Of a stretch of 64,000 nt of DNA, positions 44,858 through 54,138 are shown in pieces (within the stretch, counting starts at the first letter, position 1; every line of letters starts with the position of its first letter). The notes under the pieces are model-generated. The model ran no database searches. It saw only the letters and a program-made list of their open reading frames with translations, and was not told the origin of the DNA. Origin of the DNA: Pedobacter cryoconitis (GTDB taxonomy: Bacteria; Bacteroidota; Bacteroidia; Sphingobacteriales; Sphingobacteriaceae); the NCBI GenBank assembly GCA_019352875.1, contig JAAAFW010000006.1:898284-962283 (forward strand). Reading direction: 5' to 3'. Both the position numbers and the translations under genes were made by a program.

Positions 44858-47182
44858 ATGTCTATGATTTGGCGCTATCTTTTACTATTATTCTTTTTTT
44901 CAGGTCTCTCCGTAGTTCATGCCCAAAAGCGCTATACCATTAGTGGTTTTGTGAAAGACGCCACCACAGGTGAGCAGATGATTGGTGCAACTATTAGTTC
45001 GGTCGGGGCCACTACAAGCGGTACCAGGTCAAATGAATACGGCTTTTTCTCCCTCACTATTCCAGAAGGCGAATATCAGTTTAAAGTCGGTGTAGTAGGT
45101 TATGCTATCGATACGCGGACAGTACAGCTTAACAAAAATATTCAGCTTCAGATTGCATTGAAACCAGAAGATAATAATCTTTCAGAGGTTGTGATCCGCT
45201 CGGGTGGAAGTACGCAGAAAGTAAGCTCTGCGCAAATGGGAGTCGAAAAACTAAGTATGAAAGAAATTGATCAGGTTCCCGTATTATTTGGCGAACGAGA
45301 TTTGATAAAAGTTGTACAACTGCTTCCGGGTGTCAAATCGGCCGGAGAAGGTAACAGCGGATTCTTTGTCCGTGGCGGTGCAGCCGATCAGAATCTGGTT
45401 TTGCTGGACGAAGCGATTGTTTACAATCCTTCCCATTTATTAGGATTCTTCTCCACCTTCAATTCGGATGCGATTAAAGACGTTACCTTATTGAAAGGGA
45501 TTAACCCGGCAAATTATGGGGGTAGATTATCCTCTGTTATGGACGTTAAGATGAATGACGGAAATAATCAGGAGCTGCGTGTAAACGGGGGTATAGGTAT
45601 TATAGCATCAAGACTAACCGTAGAAGGACCTATCGCTAAAGATAAAGGGTCATTCTTAATTAGCGGGAGAAGAACATATGTTGATATGTTCATGAAATTG
45701 AGCAGTGATACGGCGATTAAAAAAAGTGCATTATATTTCTATGATCTGAATCTGAAAGCTAATTATCAGCTGGGTCAGAGAGACAAAATTTATTTAAGCG
45801 GATACCTGGGAATGGATAAGCTTGGACTGAGTGACCTGTTTGGTTTGAACTGGGGTAATAAGACGGCTACTTTACGGTGGAATCACCAGTTCAGTCCTAA
45901 ATTATTCTCCAATACATCGATCATTTACAGCGATTACAAGTACGATATAGATATTAATACATCGGAGAGCTTTGAGGGTAAAATCAGTTCGCAGATCAGG
46001 GACTGGAATCTGAAAGAAGAATTGAGCTTTTATCCTAACAGTAATAACACCTGGAGAATGGGCGTCAATTCCATTCATCATACGATAAGGCCGGGTGAAT
46101 TCTCGGGAGATTTTTCGATGGATAATCAACCGCTCACCTATAGCTGGGAAAACGCTGCTTATGTAAATAATGAGTGGAAAGTTTCTGACCGGTTAAAAGT
46201 AGATTATGGATTGAGGTTAAGTGCATTCTCCGTTTTAGGCGGGCCGCAGCAGTTTTATGAACTGGATCAGCAAGGTGCAATTCTTTCTTCACGCCAGTAT
46301 GGTAAAAATGAAATCGTGCAAACCTACTTTAATTTGGAACCGCGAATTGCCGCAGCTTACCAGTTAAATGAAATTTCCTCACTGAAAGTCGGATATAGCA
46401 GGAATACGCAACCATTGCACCAGTTGTCTAACTCTGCAACAGGAAGCCCGACAGATAAATGGGTCGCAACCAACAATATTATACGTCCGGAAACAGCCGG
46501 TCAGTTTTCTGCAGGATATTTCAGAAGCCTGAATGAGAACCGGTATGAATTCAGTGCCGAAGCATATTATAAAGCGATGCAGCATCAGGTTGATTATAAG
46601 GACGGTGCCAATATCAGAAGTAACGATCCTATCGAACCACAACTGCTTTTTGGTAAAGGAAGATCATATGGAGTTGAATTATTGTTACGTAAGAAAACAG
46701 GTAAACTAACAGGATGGATAGGTTATACGCTCTCCCGTTCCGAGAAACAGATCGATGGAATTAACGATAATGACTGGTATGCAGCAAGACAGGACAGAAC
46801 ACACGATATTTCTATTGTCGGGATTTATGCACTCAATCCTAAGTGGAACCTGTCTGCTACATTTGTTTATTATACGGGTAATGCGGTTACTTTCCCGACC
46901 GGAAAATATCAGATTGATGATCAGGTTGTTTACCTGTATACCAAGAGAAATTCTTATCGGATGCCGGCATACCATCGCCTTGATTTAAGTGCGACCAGAC
47001 AGCTTAAAAAACGCGGAAGATTCACTTCTGAGTTGGCCTTTGGACTCTATAATGCATATGGAAGGGAAAATGCGTATACCATTTCTTTCCGTGATAATCC
47101 AAATGACAGATCTAAAACAGAGGCTGTACAAACCTCCCTGTTTAAATTTGTGCCGTCTATGTCCTATAATTTTAAATTTTAA
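44858..47182 (+). CDS. TonB-dependent receptor with carboxypeptidase-regulatory domain
   Basis: The 774-residue protein has a signal peptide (MSMIWRYLLLLFFFSGLSVVHAQ), a regulatory-like domain (YTISGFVKDATTGEQMIGATI), a plug (KVVQLLPGVKSAGEGNSGFFVRGGAADQNLVLLDEAIVYNPSHLLGFFSTFN) and a barrel. The plug pattern is that of receptors paired with a DUF4249 lipoprotein, which follows 3 bases later. Only 43 bases without a terminator separate it from the FHA gene, so cotranscription with the kinase/PBP set is possible. The substrate is unknown. Confidence 0.9.
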   Translation: MSMIWRYLLLLFFFSGLSVVHAQKRYTISGFVKDATTGEQMIGATISSVGATTSGTRSNEYGFFSLTIPEGEYQFKVGVVGYAIDTRTVQLNKNIQLQIALKPEDNNLSEVVIRSGGSTQKVSSAQMGVEKLSMKEIDQVPVLFGERDLIKVVQLLPGVKSAGEGNSGFFVRGGAADQNLVLLDEAIVYNPSHLLGFFSTFNSDAIKDVTLLKGINPANYGGRLSSVMDVKMNDGNNQELRVNGGIGIIASRLTVEGPIAKDKGSFLISGRRTYVDMFMKLSSDTAIKKSALYFYDLNLKANYQLGQRDKIYLSGYLGMDKLGLSDLFGLNWGNKTATLRWNHQFSPKLFSNTSIIYSDYKYDIDINTSESFEGKISSQIRDWNLKEELSFYPNSNNTWRMGVNSIHHTIRPGEFSGDFSMDNQPLTYSWENAAYVNNEWKVSDRLKVDYGLRLSAFSVLGGPQQFYELDQQGAILSSRQYGKNEIVQTYFNLEPRIAAAYQLNEISSLKVGYSRNTQPLHQLSNSATGSPTDKWVATNNIIRPETAGQFSAGYFRSLNENRYEFSAEAYYKAMQHQVDYKDGANIRSNDPIEPQLLFGKGRSYGVELLLRKKTGKLTGWIGYTLSRSEKQIDGINDNDWYAARQDRTHDISIVGIYALNPKWNLSATFVYYTGNAVTFPTGKYQIDDQVVYLYTKRNSYRMPAYHRLDLSATRQLKKRGRFTSELAFGLYNAYGRENAYTISFRDNPNDRSKTEAVQTSLFKFVPSMSYNFKF

Positions 47183-47185
47183 TTT

Positions 47186-47998
47186 ATGAAAAACACGATA
47201 TATAACTGGAGTCTTTCGTTGGTTATTTTGCTGTTCTTCGGCTCCTGCGAAAAAGTAATACCTATAAAATTAGACAATTCCGATAAGCAGATTGTCATCG
47301 AAGGTGAAATGACAATTAAAAAAGAGCCATACTTCGTCAGAATTTCATCTACTAAAAATTTTGATGAGAATAATGATTTTCCGGGCAGGACAGATGCGTT
47401 GGTCATCATTACAGATATGAACACAGGTAAAGCAGAAAAACTGGTTCATACCGGTTCAGGAGTTTATCAAACCACTACTTTACAAGGTGTTGCAGGGCAT
47501 ACTTATCAGCTTGATGTCACTGTAGACGGTAAAAATTATAAAGCACAATCTACGATTCCCATGCAGGTTGTGAAAATAGATAAATTGAGTATCCGCAGCT
47601 TTGAACTGGATACCGATAAGAAGTTCATCGTTCCTGAATTTACAGATCCAAAGGGAGAGGTGAATTTTTACAGGCTGAGACAATGGATAAATGGTGTCCT
47701 TGTTAAAGGATCATGGGCCAGAAATGATGAAGCAGCAGATGGGAGAGTCTTCGATACGCCGTTTTATTATGATACTTCTGACGAAACAGGCAATCCGCTT
47801 ATAAAAGATGGCGACGAGGTCACAGTAGAATTGCAAAGCATAGATAAAGGTGTGTATGATTATTTCCGGACGCTGAGTGAAACTATCGAACAGGAAGCAG
47901 CTGCACCTGCTAATCCTTTAAGCAATATTTCCGGTGGAGCATTGGGTTATTTTAACGCTTGCCGTACATTTAAGGTTACCTCGACAGTTAAATTGTAA
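47186..47998 (+). CDS. DUF4249 family lipoprotein
   Basis: The 270-residue protein has a lipobox (FFGSC, then EKVIPIKLDNSDKQIVIEGEM), the standard start of DUF4249. The body is beta-rich (YQLDVTVDGKNYKAQSTIPMQVVKID, NFYRLRQWINGVLV) and the final NPLSNISGGALGYFNACRTFKVTSTV is typical. It starts 3 bases after the receptor gene, a pairing seen widely in Bacteroidota. It probably works at the outer membrane with the receptor; no activity is known. Confidence 0.88.
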   Translation: MKNTIYNWSLSLVILLFFGSCEKVIPIKLDNSDKQIVIEGEMTIKKEPYFVRISSTKNFDENNDFPGRTDALVIITDMNTGKAEKLVHTGSGVYQTTTLQGVAGHTYQLDVTVDGKNYKAQSTIPMQVVKIDKLSIRSFELDTDKKFIVPEFTDPKGEVNFYRLRQWINGVLVKGSWARNDEAADGRVFDTPFYYDTSDETGNPLIKDGDEVTVELQSIDKGVYDYFRTLSETIEQEAAAPANPLSNISGGALGYFNACRTFKVTSTVKL

Positions 47999-48018
47999 AT
48001 TGAAGAAAAAAGATAAAG

Positions 48019-48705
48019 ATGAATAAAGCCGATGTTGAGCTGGTAGTAATTACCGTGAAATCCGGGATAGAAGAAGCCCTTAGTTTAAAAGTTTATAAAA
48101 ATGGTACCCTTGCCAGAAGAGGCTCTGGTGGATTACCCGGTGTGAAAATATCGGGGATGAGCCTGAATGCAGGTCCTGGTTTTTTCCTGGGAGTAATGAA
48201 TAGCGTCTCGCAGCAAGTACTTGACTCACCTGTTAACTACGAAGAGGAGATCACGAAAACTGCGCTTGAATATCAGGTTTCATTCTACGGACAGAGCAGT
48301 AATGGAGACCAGGGAGAACGGGCAGAATGGACGCAGTCTGTCACGCTGCGGTTTTTTATGGACGAAGGAACCAGTTATAGAAATCAATTACTTGGTTTTG
48401 TAGATGGCCTGGCCATCGAAGCCATGAAATTAACAGATTCGTGGTATTTTGACCTGGTTATGCTGGCCCTGGAAAGTAAACGCTCTTCTGTACTGCCTGA
48501 ACATACAATAGTTAGTAATTTCAAGAATGAGGACGAAGCAGAAGCTGCCTTTCAGGCATATTTTCAGCAGGTAAATAAAAAACAGCTCCCTGAATTTGTG
48601 AAGGATAAGGTCTTTACTGATCCGCAAGGGCTGGCGTATAAATTATTGCTGCAAATGGATGATCAGTCGCTAACCTATACCTTTGAACCGGCAGCGTCCA
48701 TTTAA
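48019..48705 (+). CDS. Hypothetical cytoplasmic protein, last gene of the transcript
   Basis: This 228-residue protein has no signal peptide or membrane span. I do not recognise a family. The N-terminal half is beta-rich with a Gly-rich turn (RRGSGGLPGVKISGMSLNAGPGFFLG); the C-terminal half is helical and acidic (NEDEAEAAFQAYFQQVNKKQLPEF). It lies 20 bases behind the DUF4249 gene and just before a shared terminator. Coding is supported by operon position and normal codon use. No function is proposed. Confidence 0.7.
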   Translation: MNKADVELVVITVKSGIEEALSLKVYKNGTLARRGSGGLPGVKISGMSLNAGPGFFLGVMNSVSQQVLDSPVNYEEEITKTALEYQVSFYGQSSNGDQGERAEWTQSVTLRFFMDEGTSYRNQLLGFVDGLAIEAMKLTDSWYFDLVMLALESKRSSVLPEHTIVSNFKNEDEAEAAFQAYFQQVNKKQLPEFVKDKVFTDPQGLAYKLLLQMDDQSLTYTFEPAASI

Positions 48706-48739
48706 GCACACCTTTATTATATACTTAACGAATAGAAAT

Positions 48740-48780
48740 AAAAATGCCCCCGGAATTCATACAATTCCAGGGGCATTTTT
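48740..48780. terminator. Bidirectional terminator between the kinase/TonB transcript and the SNF2 gene
   Basis: AAAAATGCCCC / GGGGCATTTTT with an inner GGAATT / AATTCC stem forms a long hairpin ending in T5 on the plus strand; the A-run supports use on the minus strand too. It is the first terminator-like structure after 35948. Confidence 0.88.
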
Positions 48781-48782
48781 AT

Positions 48783-51700
48783 TTATTTCAATAATTCCAG
48801 GAGATCCTTTTTTGTCATTGTGTTGAAAAGAGAACTATCGGTATGAATAATATCACTGAACAGATTTTTTTTACGCTGTTGTAATAACATTATTTTTTCT
48901 TCAATAGTATCCGGGCAGATTAGTCTTACTGCAACAACATGTTTCTCCTGTCCGATTCTGTAGCTCCGGTCAATAGCCTGGTTTTCGACTGCGGGATTCC
49001 ACCATGGGTCAACTAAATACACATAATCAGCCTTGGTTAGATTGAGCCCGGTTCCACCTGCTTTCAGACTGATCAAAAATACACGGACATCGTCATTCTC
49101 CTGAAAGTTTGAAACACTCTTTTGCCGGTTGGCAGATTGGCCCGTCAAATATTCGTGATTAATATTTTTGCTTTTAAGCTCTTTACGAATCAGATCCAGC
49201 ATACCGACAAACTGAGAGAAAACCAGGATTTTATGTTGTGGAGAATGATTTTGAATTTCTTCCATCAGCACATTAATTTTAGCCGAAGAGTTTCCATGGA
49301 GCAGATTATCCTTCAACAGGGCAGGGGAATTACATATCTGTCTGAGTTGGGTAAGCCCTTTTAAAATATGTATCGTATGTCCTGCCAGGTCATTTGATTT
49401 AACATGATTCAGGTAGTCTTTGTATTCGTTTTTACAGGCATCATAAGCTTTCCACTGACTTTCATCCATTTCACAATAAATGACCATTTCAGTTTTTTCG
49501 GGTAACTCTGTAGCCACTTCTTTTTTCGTCCGCCTCAGGATAAAAGGACTGATCTTCTTACGAAGTTCAGCAGCTTTTTTTGTGTCATTAAACTGATCAA
49601 CCGGCGAGGCATATTGCTCTCTGAAATGCTGTTTACTTCCTAAAAGACCAGGGCAGGCAAAAGATAACTGTCCATAAAGATCATAAGTATTGTTTTCAAT
49701 TGGTGTCCCTGTCATGCAGATGCGGTTCCTGCCTTTCAGCAGGATAACTGCTTTATAGATTAATGACTCCGGATTTTTAATCTGCTGAGATTCATCCAGG
49801 AATATATGCTCGAAAACAGAATTTTTAAGCCATCCGATGTCTCGCAGTAAAGTTCCATAACTGGTCAGCACAATATCAGCATGTTGAAACCGGTCTGTAT
49901 CTTTCGCCCGGTCTGTACCATATAATGTATAAGTGGCCAGCTCTGGTGCAAACCTTTTGATTTCAGCCTGCCAGTTAAATATCAATGTAGCTGGTACCAC
50001 GACCAGAGAAGGATGGCCCTTTGTTTTTGCCCGGCTGCTGAGTATATAAGCGATAACCTGTAATGTTTTTCCAAGCCCCATGTCGTCTGCCAGGATTCCC
50101 CCAAAATTAAAGGTTCCGAGGAAATTCAGCCAGTTTAACCCCTGTTGCTGATAGCTTCTCAAGACGGCATTTAAACCGGATGGTGTACCGATGCTTTCGA
50201 TTTTATTAAAATCGGCCAGTTGCCTGTTCATTTCCGTTAATTCCATTTTTACCTGATCGGAAAGCATATTTGCGTCGAACCATTCAGGAATGGAAGTAAA
50301 ACTGGTTTTTGGCAAGCTAAGCTTTTCATCATTCAAGGTGGACAGCTGGAAAAGTTCATTTAATCTGGCCAGCCATTGTTGCGGCAGTAATCCATGTGTT
50401 CCATCTCCGAGTATTACAAATTTACTTTTATTACGGATGGCACGGTGGAGCTGTTTTAAGGGCACACGCTGGTTACCGTAACTTAATTCCAGTTTGGTGT
50501 CAAACCAATCCAGTCCGCTAATGATCTCTATATCTATTTTGGCCTGATTAGGATTTAATTTATTGCCTTTTAAATCCTGAAATCCGAGAATTGTTATTCC
50601 ATTTTCCTGCCATATCCGGAAAGTTTCCAAAAACCAGGTTTCATCGAGGAAATGTTTTTTGTGCAGGTAAAAAGCATCTTGCTGAAGCTGGTCCTCAAAA
50701 TGTAGATGCTGTCTGGAAATCAGTGTCAGAAAACGAAGTTCTGCTTCCTCATCCCGGTTAATGCGGAATACTTTTCCATTTCTATCCTGTGTAAGAATCT
50801 GTTTTCTCGAAAGTACGGGGATCTCGGTGTCATTGTAGCGGATTACCGGATTTAGTAAAACATAATTTTCAGAATCTGTCAGATATATCAGTAATTCACG
50901 ATCGGATTGAGTTCGGTCCTGGCTGGTCTGTTCAGACTTTAATTGCTTTACAGTTGCTTTTTTAATATAGGTATAGTTAATCTGTATACGCTGTTCCAAT
51001 CCAGCCAGTACATCCTGATAGAAAGATTCGTATCTGGATTCGTGAATTAAAATATGATTATGATGCTTTTTGAAAAAATGAATCAGGTTTAGCAATTCAG
51101 GCTGATCTATCAGATAAAGATTCTTATGGTGCAGAATGAAATAATTCAGAGTTACCGGAAGCATAAGCAGATCAAAGCGCTTATGTGCTATATTTATTGA
51201 GGCACTTATTGTATAGAAGCTATCTTTAAGATCCACCTGCAGTTCTATTTCCATCTTGTCCTTTTGCAGATTTACTGGTACCAGCGTAGCTGCAGTCATA
51301 TTTTCTGACACCTTAGGGTCATGCAGATAAACTTTCAGTTTTGCTGGATTCAAAAAGAGTGCCTTCAGACTATTAAGTTCCAGTGCAAAATCAGGTTGAT
51401 CATATCGTTGCTGAAAGCGGGATAAGGCTGTATAGAATTTTACCTCGGCAGGGGCTTCTGCTGTCCAGATAAAGTCAATGGCCGATATAGATTCCAACGG
51501 ATTTTTAGGCTTATCCTGCATGGTGAAAGCCGCCGCCATGAGCTCGGCCTGGAAGTGACTATAGTATTTATGTTGCCTGAAGACAAGAATATTTTTTTTG
51601 TGAGGAGCTGAAAGGAGATGTTTTGGTAAATTTCTTCCGTTTGCAGGGACCAGAAGTGCTTTTAACTGGCTATTTCGTTCTGCAGTAACCGGAAGTAAGT

Positions 51701-52154
51701 ATTCTAAAACAGGGGAAATCTGTAATTCCTTACCATCTAGTTTAATCCGGAAATAAGCTTCCAGATCTTTTTCATTTTCCAGGCCATAACCTGTCGCTAT
51801 ATGCTGCAGTTTTTTAATACGGGTTTCCCAGTCAAAAAAAATGCGTAGGTAATTTTGTTCGAGTACATTCATCAGAACCCTGGACTGATGCACACACAAA
51901 AGATTTTTATGGCCTGGACAGGAGCAGGAAATGATTAATTGTTTTGTGTTTATTCTCAAGCTTATGGAAACAGGCATGGATGACTGATCGTGGATGAGAA
52001 AAGAAGCATATCCGATTTCAATTTGTTCTGGTAAGAGCTGGAAATATCCTGCGCTGCCCGGATCTGCCTGTACAGCACTGTATCTGATGATCCAAACCCT
52101 ATCCAGTTGCCTGAAATTGAAATCATCGATAATAAATGGTGGGTTCACTGTCAT
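48783..52154 (-). CDS. SNF2-family DEAD/DEAH helicase with SWIM zinc finger
   Basis: The 1123-residue protein carries an N-terminal SWIM motif (Cys77-x-Cys79, Cys87-x-His89 in SCSCPGHKNLLCVH), a long middle region, and a C-terminal Swi2/Snf2 ATPase from about 660: GGILADDMGLGKT with Lys696, DESQ in HIFLDESQQIKN (motif II), MTGTPIENNTYDLYGQLSFACPG, and helicase lobe 2 with FSQFVGMLDLIRKEL, LKAGGTGLNLTKADYVYLVDPWWNP and DRSYRIGQ. The family are DNA or protein-DNA translocases of unclear bacterial role, often linked to repair or transcription. Convergent with the DUF4249 transcript; transcribed alone. Confidence 0.95.
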   Translation of the reverse strand: MTVNPPFIIDDFNFRQLDRVWIIRYSAVQADPGSAGYFQLLPEQIEIGYASFLIHDQSSMPVSISLRINTKQLIISCSCPGHKNLLCVHQSRVLMNVLEQNYLRIFFDWETRIKKLQHIATGYGLENEKDLEAYFRIKLDGKELQISPVLEYLLPVTAERNSQLKALLVPANGRNLPKHLLSAPHKKNILVFRQHKYYSHFQAELMAAAFTMQDKPKNPLESISAIDFIWTAEAPAEVKFYTALSRFQQRYDQPDFALELNSLKALFLNPAKLKVYLHDPKVSENMTAATLVPVNLQKDKMEIELQVDLKDSFYTISASINIAHKRFDLLMLPVTLNYFILHHKNLYLIDQPELLNLIHFFKKHHNHILIHESRYESFYQDVLAGLEQRIQINYTYIKKATVKQLKSEQTSQDRTQSDRELLIYLTDSENYVLLNPVIRYNDTEIPVLSRKQILTQDRNGKVFRINRDEEAELRFLTLISRQHLHFEDQLQQDAFYLHKKHFLDETWFLETFRIWQENGITILGFQDLKGNKLNPNQAKIDIEIISGLDWFDTKLELSYGNQRVPLKQLHRAIRNKSKFVILGDGTHGLLPQQWLARLNELFQLSTLNDEKLSLPKTSFTSIPEWFDANMLSDQVKMELTEMNRQLADFNKIESIGTPSGLNAVLRSYQQQGLNWLNFLGTFNFGGILADDMGLGKTLQVIAYILSSRAKTKGHPSLVVVPATLIFNWQAEIKRFAPELATYTLYGTDRAKDTDRFQHADIVLTSYGTLLRDIGWLKNSVFEHIFLDESQQIKNPESLIYKAVILLKGRNRICMTGTPIENNTYDLYGQLSFACPGLLGSKQHFREQYASPVDQFNDTKKAAELRKKISPFILRRTKKEVATELPEKTEMVIYCEMDESQWKAYDACKNEYKDYLNHVKSNDLAGHTIHILKGLTQLRQICNSPALLKDNLLHGNSSAKINVLMEEIQNHSPQHKILVFSQFVGMLDLIRKELKSKNINHEYLTGQSANRQKSVSNFQENDDVRVFLISLKAGGTGLNLTKADYVYLVDPWWNPAVENQAIDRSYRIGQEKHVVAVRLICPDTIEEKIMLLQQRKKNLFSDIIHTDSSLFNTMTKKDLLELLK

Positions 52155-52237
52155 TAAGCTCTAAAGGTAAGATAAGCGCTTAAAATCCCCGGTCAAAAAA
52201 AATTAAAAATAAATTCTACTATTTAAGTAGACATTAT

Positions 52238-52245
52238 TATATTTG
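52238..52245 (+). promoter_or_regulatory. -7 element (TATATTTG) upstream of the tRNA
   Basis: A perfect TAnnTTTG 36 bases before the tRNA gives a start near 52252. No TTTG lies at the expected -33 position. Confidence 0.45.
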
Positions 52246-52281
52246 TGAAGCGAAGGAGCTAAAAAGCTTCCTGAAACTTAT

Positions 52282-52352
52282 AGTCATGTGGCCGAGTGGT
52301 GAGGTGCGGGTCTGCAAAACCCTAAACGGCGGTTCGAATCCGCCCATGACGT
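52282..52352 (+). tRNA. tRNA-Cys (GCA), with unusual mismatches
   Basis: A 71-base cloverleaf: acceptor AGTCATG / CATGACG, D arm GCC...GGT with GG in the loop, anticodon stem CGGGT / ACCCT with loop CTGCAAA (anticodon GCA at 52314-52316), and a perfect T arm GGCGG-TTCGAAT-CCGCC. The discriminator base is T, as needed for Cys identity. Two features are odd: the first acceptor pair is A-G and the 27-43 pair is C-T. CCA is not encoded (CGA follows). It could be a functional but divergent copy or a decaying one. Confidence 0.8.
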
Positions 52353-52411
52353 CGAGGTGTTCAGCACCTACAGTAACTTGATTTTTGGTTAGATCTAGTT
52401 TTGTTTTGTTC

Positions 52412-52446
52412 ATACTCCAGGTTGGATGGCCTGGAGTATTTTTTTT
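52412..52446 (+). terminator. Terminator after tRNA-Cys
   Basis: A 10-bp stem ATACTCCAGG / CCTGGAGTAT with an 8-nt loop runs into T7. Confidence 0.88.
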
Positions 52447-52788
52447 ATGCGTTTTTTATGAATTAATAACAGCTTACAGGTATAAATTACGTTTATTCTG
52501 AATTTATACGTGATTTTCCCTTTTTCGGCATATAAAGTCTAAAACCGGTTTCGCTTTTGTGTTCCACTTATCCTATCCAAAAATTCCTTATTTTTCTCAA
52601 TTTTTTTTTTGTTGTCCAATATACGGGACAGAGAAACAGAAGGAAATCGTCACAAATTCGCATATAATTTATTTTTATATAAAATCCAAGTTAATTTCAG
52701 TACTATAAGTTAATTAACTATATATATATGATTTTTTGGTATGTGGTTTGTCATTATGTTCATACCTAATCTGAAAAACATAAACATT
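52447..52788. other. AT-rich region before the ECF sigma gene
   Basis: These 342 bases contain the sigma-gene promoter by position, but no clear -33/-7 pair. The stretch near 52700-52730 is nearly all A/T. No other coding frame or structure is recognised; an in-frame extension from 52741 precedes the chosen start. Confidence 0.4.
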
Positions 52789-53310
52789 ATGAACAGTAAC
52801 GATTTTAATTTCCGGCTTTATAGTTATAAAGATTCACTGCAATCTTTTGCTATCTCTTTTACGCGTGATATAGAAGACGCTAATGATTTGGTTCAGGATA
52901 CGATGCTTAAAGCAATCAATTATTCTAACCATTTTAAAGAAGGGACCAATTTCAAAGCATGGTTGTATACCATCATGAAAAACACCTTTATTAATAATTA
53001 TAGAAGAGCGACCAAAACGAATTCTATCATGACTGTCACTGATGACATCACATCAGATAAACTTCATTTCAGTGCAACTATCAATGATAGCCAGGGTAAG
53101 TTTGTGATGGAGGATATTTATAAGGCATTGGGTAAACTTCAGCCAGAATATTATGTTCCTTTTCTAAGATATTTTGAAGGATTCAAATATTATGAGATCG
53201 CAGAGCAACTTAATATTCCGATTGGTACAGTTAAAACAAGAATACACGTAGCGCGTCAACTGCTTAAAAAAAGCCTTAAAATGCATTACAAAAATCTTCC
53301 AGGAAACTAG
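52789..53310 (+). CDS. ECF RNA polymerase sigma factor
   Basis: The 173-residue protein has region 2 (FRLYSYKDSLQSFAISFTRDIEDANDLVQDTMLKAINYSNHFKEGTNFKAWLYTIMKNTFINNYRR) and region 4 (ALGKLQPEYYVPFLRYFEGFKYYEIAEQLNIPIGTVKTRIHVARQLL). The start MNSNDFNF at 52789 is chosen since this is where region 2 homology begins; an upstream in-frame ATG at 52741 would add 16 hydrophobic, unconserved residues. No anti-sigma gene is adjacent, which sets it apart from SusCD-linked ECF systems. Targets are unknown. Confidence 0.92.
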   Translation: MNSNDFNFRLYSYKDSLQSFAISFTRDIEDANDLVQDTMLKAINYSNHFKEGTNFKAWLYTIMKNTFINNYRRATKTNSIMTVTDDITSDKLHFSATINDSQGKFVMEDIYKALGKLQPEYYVPFLRYFEGFKYYEIAEQLNIPIGTVKTRIHVARQLLKKSLKMHYKNLPGN

Positions 53311-53348
53311 GTAATCAATTTTAATCAGCGTTATTTTGTTTATTATAT

Positions 53349-53392
53349 AAAGGCTGTCTGGCGGAGTTAACTCTGCCAGACAGCCTTTTTTT
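53349..53392 (+). terminator. Terminator after the ECF sigma gene
   Basis: A 20-bp stem with one G-T pair (AAAGGCTGTCTGGC... / ...GCCAGACAGCCTTT) and no free loop bases beyond the turn is followed by T7. Confidence 0.9.
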
Positions 53393-53478
53393 ATTTGTGC
53401 GAACAGGTCTGGTTTTTTTGATTTAGGAAAAACTAAAGTTTTTTGAGCCTGTTGTCAAAGAAACAGACAGGAGAATTT

Positions 53479-54126
53479 ATGCATTATTTAAAAAAAGTAT
53501 TACCGGTTTTAATTTCACTTCTGACAATAGTTGGATGTAACCAGTCGGAAAAGGAAAAGGGTCTGGGTACAACCACACTACCTGCTGATACAAATCTCGG
53601 GCAGGGGAAAAGACAGACCATCGGTGATACAAGAAGTGCAGCCGCAGAACAGGTTTTTCTGGAAGAAACAGGGAGGATCGTATTACTTGAACTTGAAATG
53701 AGTAATGTGTCGCTGCAACGAGCCAGTCGTCCCGAGCTTAAGGCTTACACAGAAAAAATGATGGATGGAACCAGGAAATTTCACGATCAGTTGCAACAGG
53801 TAGCAATAGGTCTTGCTTACCAGCTTCCTGGCTCATTGCCGTCGAGATTGCAAATGCAGGTCGACGAGCTTAAAAAGCTGGAGGGCCAGGGGTTTGATCT
53901 GGAATATATAAAATCTATTCATGAATTACAGAGTAAAACGCTGGACAATTTACACGGGGCTATCCGTTTTAAAAAGGGGCCGGTTCAGGAATTTGCTGTC
54001 TCTGAACTTGACGGCGTAAATAAGATGTTGGAACAAACAGTAATTATAGATTCACTGATCAAAAAAGCAAATCCAGATCAGCCTGGGGATGATCTGTTAA
54101 GAATCGACCGTAAACATATAAAATAA
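53479..54126 (+). CDS. DUF4142 family lipoprotein
   Basis: The 215-residue protein has a lipobox (LTIVGC) and a helical body with VFLEETGRIVLLELEMSNVSLQRASRPELKAYTEKMMDGTRKFHDQLQQVA, the ferritin-like DUF4142 pattern. The ATG at 53479 is chosen since AGGAGA precedes it and the signal peptide starts there. It is 12 bases ahead of the SDR gene and probably cotranscribed. Function of the family is unknown; it is often found with stress genes. Confidence 0.8.
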   Translation: MHYLKKVLPVLISLLTIVGCNQSEKEKGLGTTTLPADTNLGQGKRQTIGDTRSAAAEQVFLEETGRIVLLELEMSNVSLQRASRPELKAYTEKMMDGTRKFHDQLQQVAIGLAYQLPGSLPSRLQMQVDELKKLEGQGFDLEYIKSIHELQSKTLDNLHGAIRFKKGPVQEFAVSELDGVNKMLEQTVIIDSLIKKANPDQPGDDLLRIDRKHIK

Positions 54127-54138
54127 GGAGAACAGAAG

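Noticed and set aside
52282..52446. tRNA-Cys as an attachment site of an integrated element
   Set aside because: No integrase or direct repeat of the tRNA 3' end is seen; flanking genes look like ordinary chromosome.
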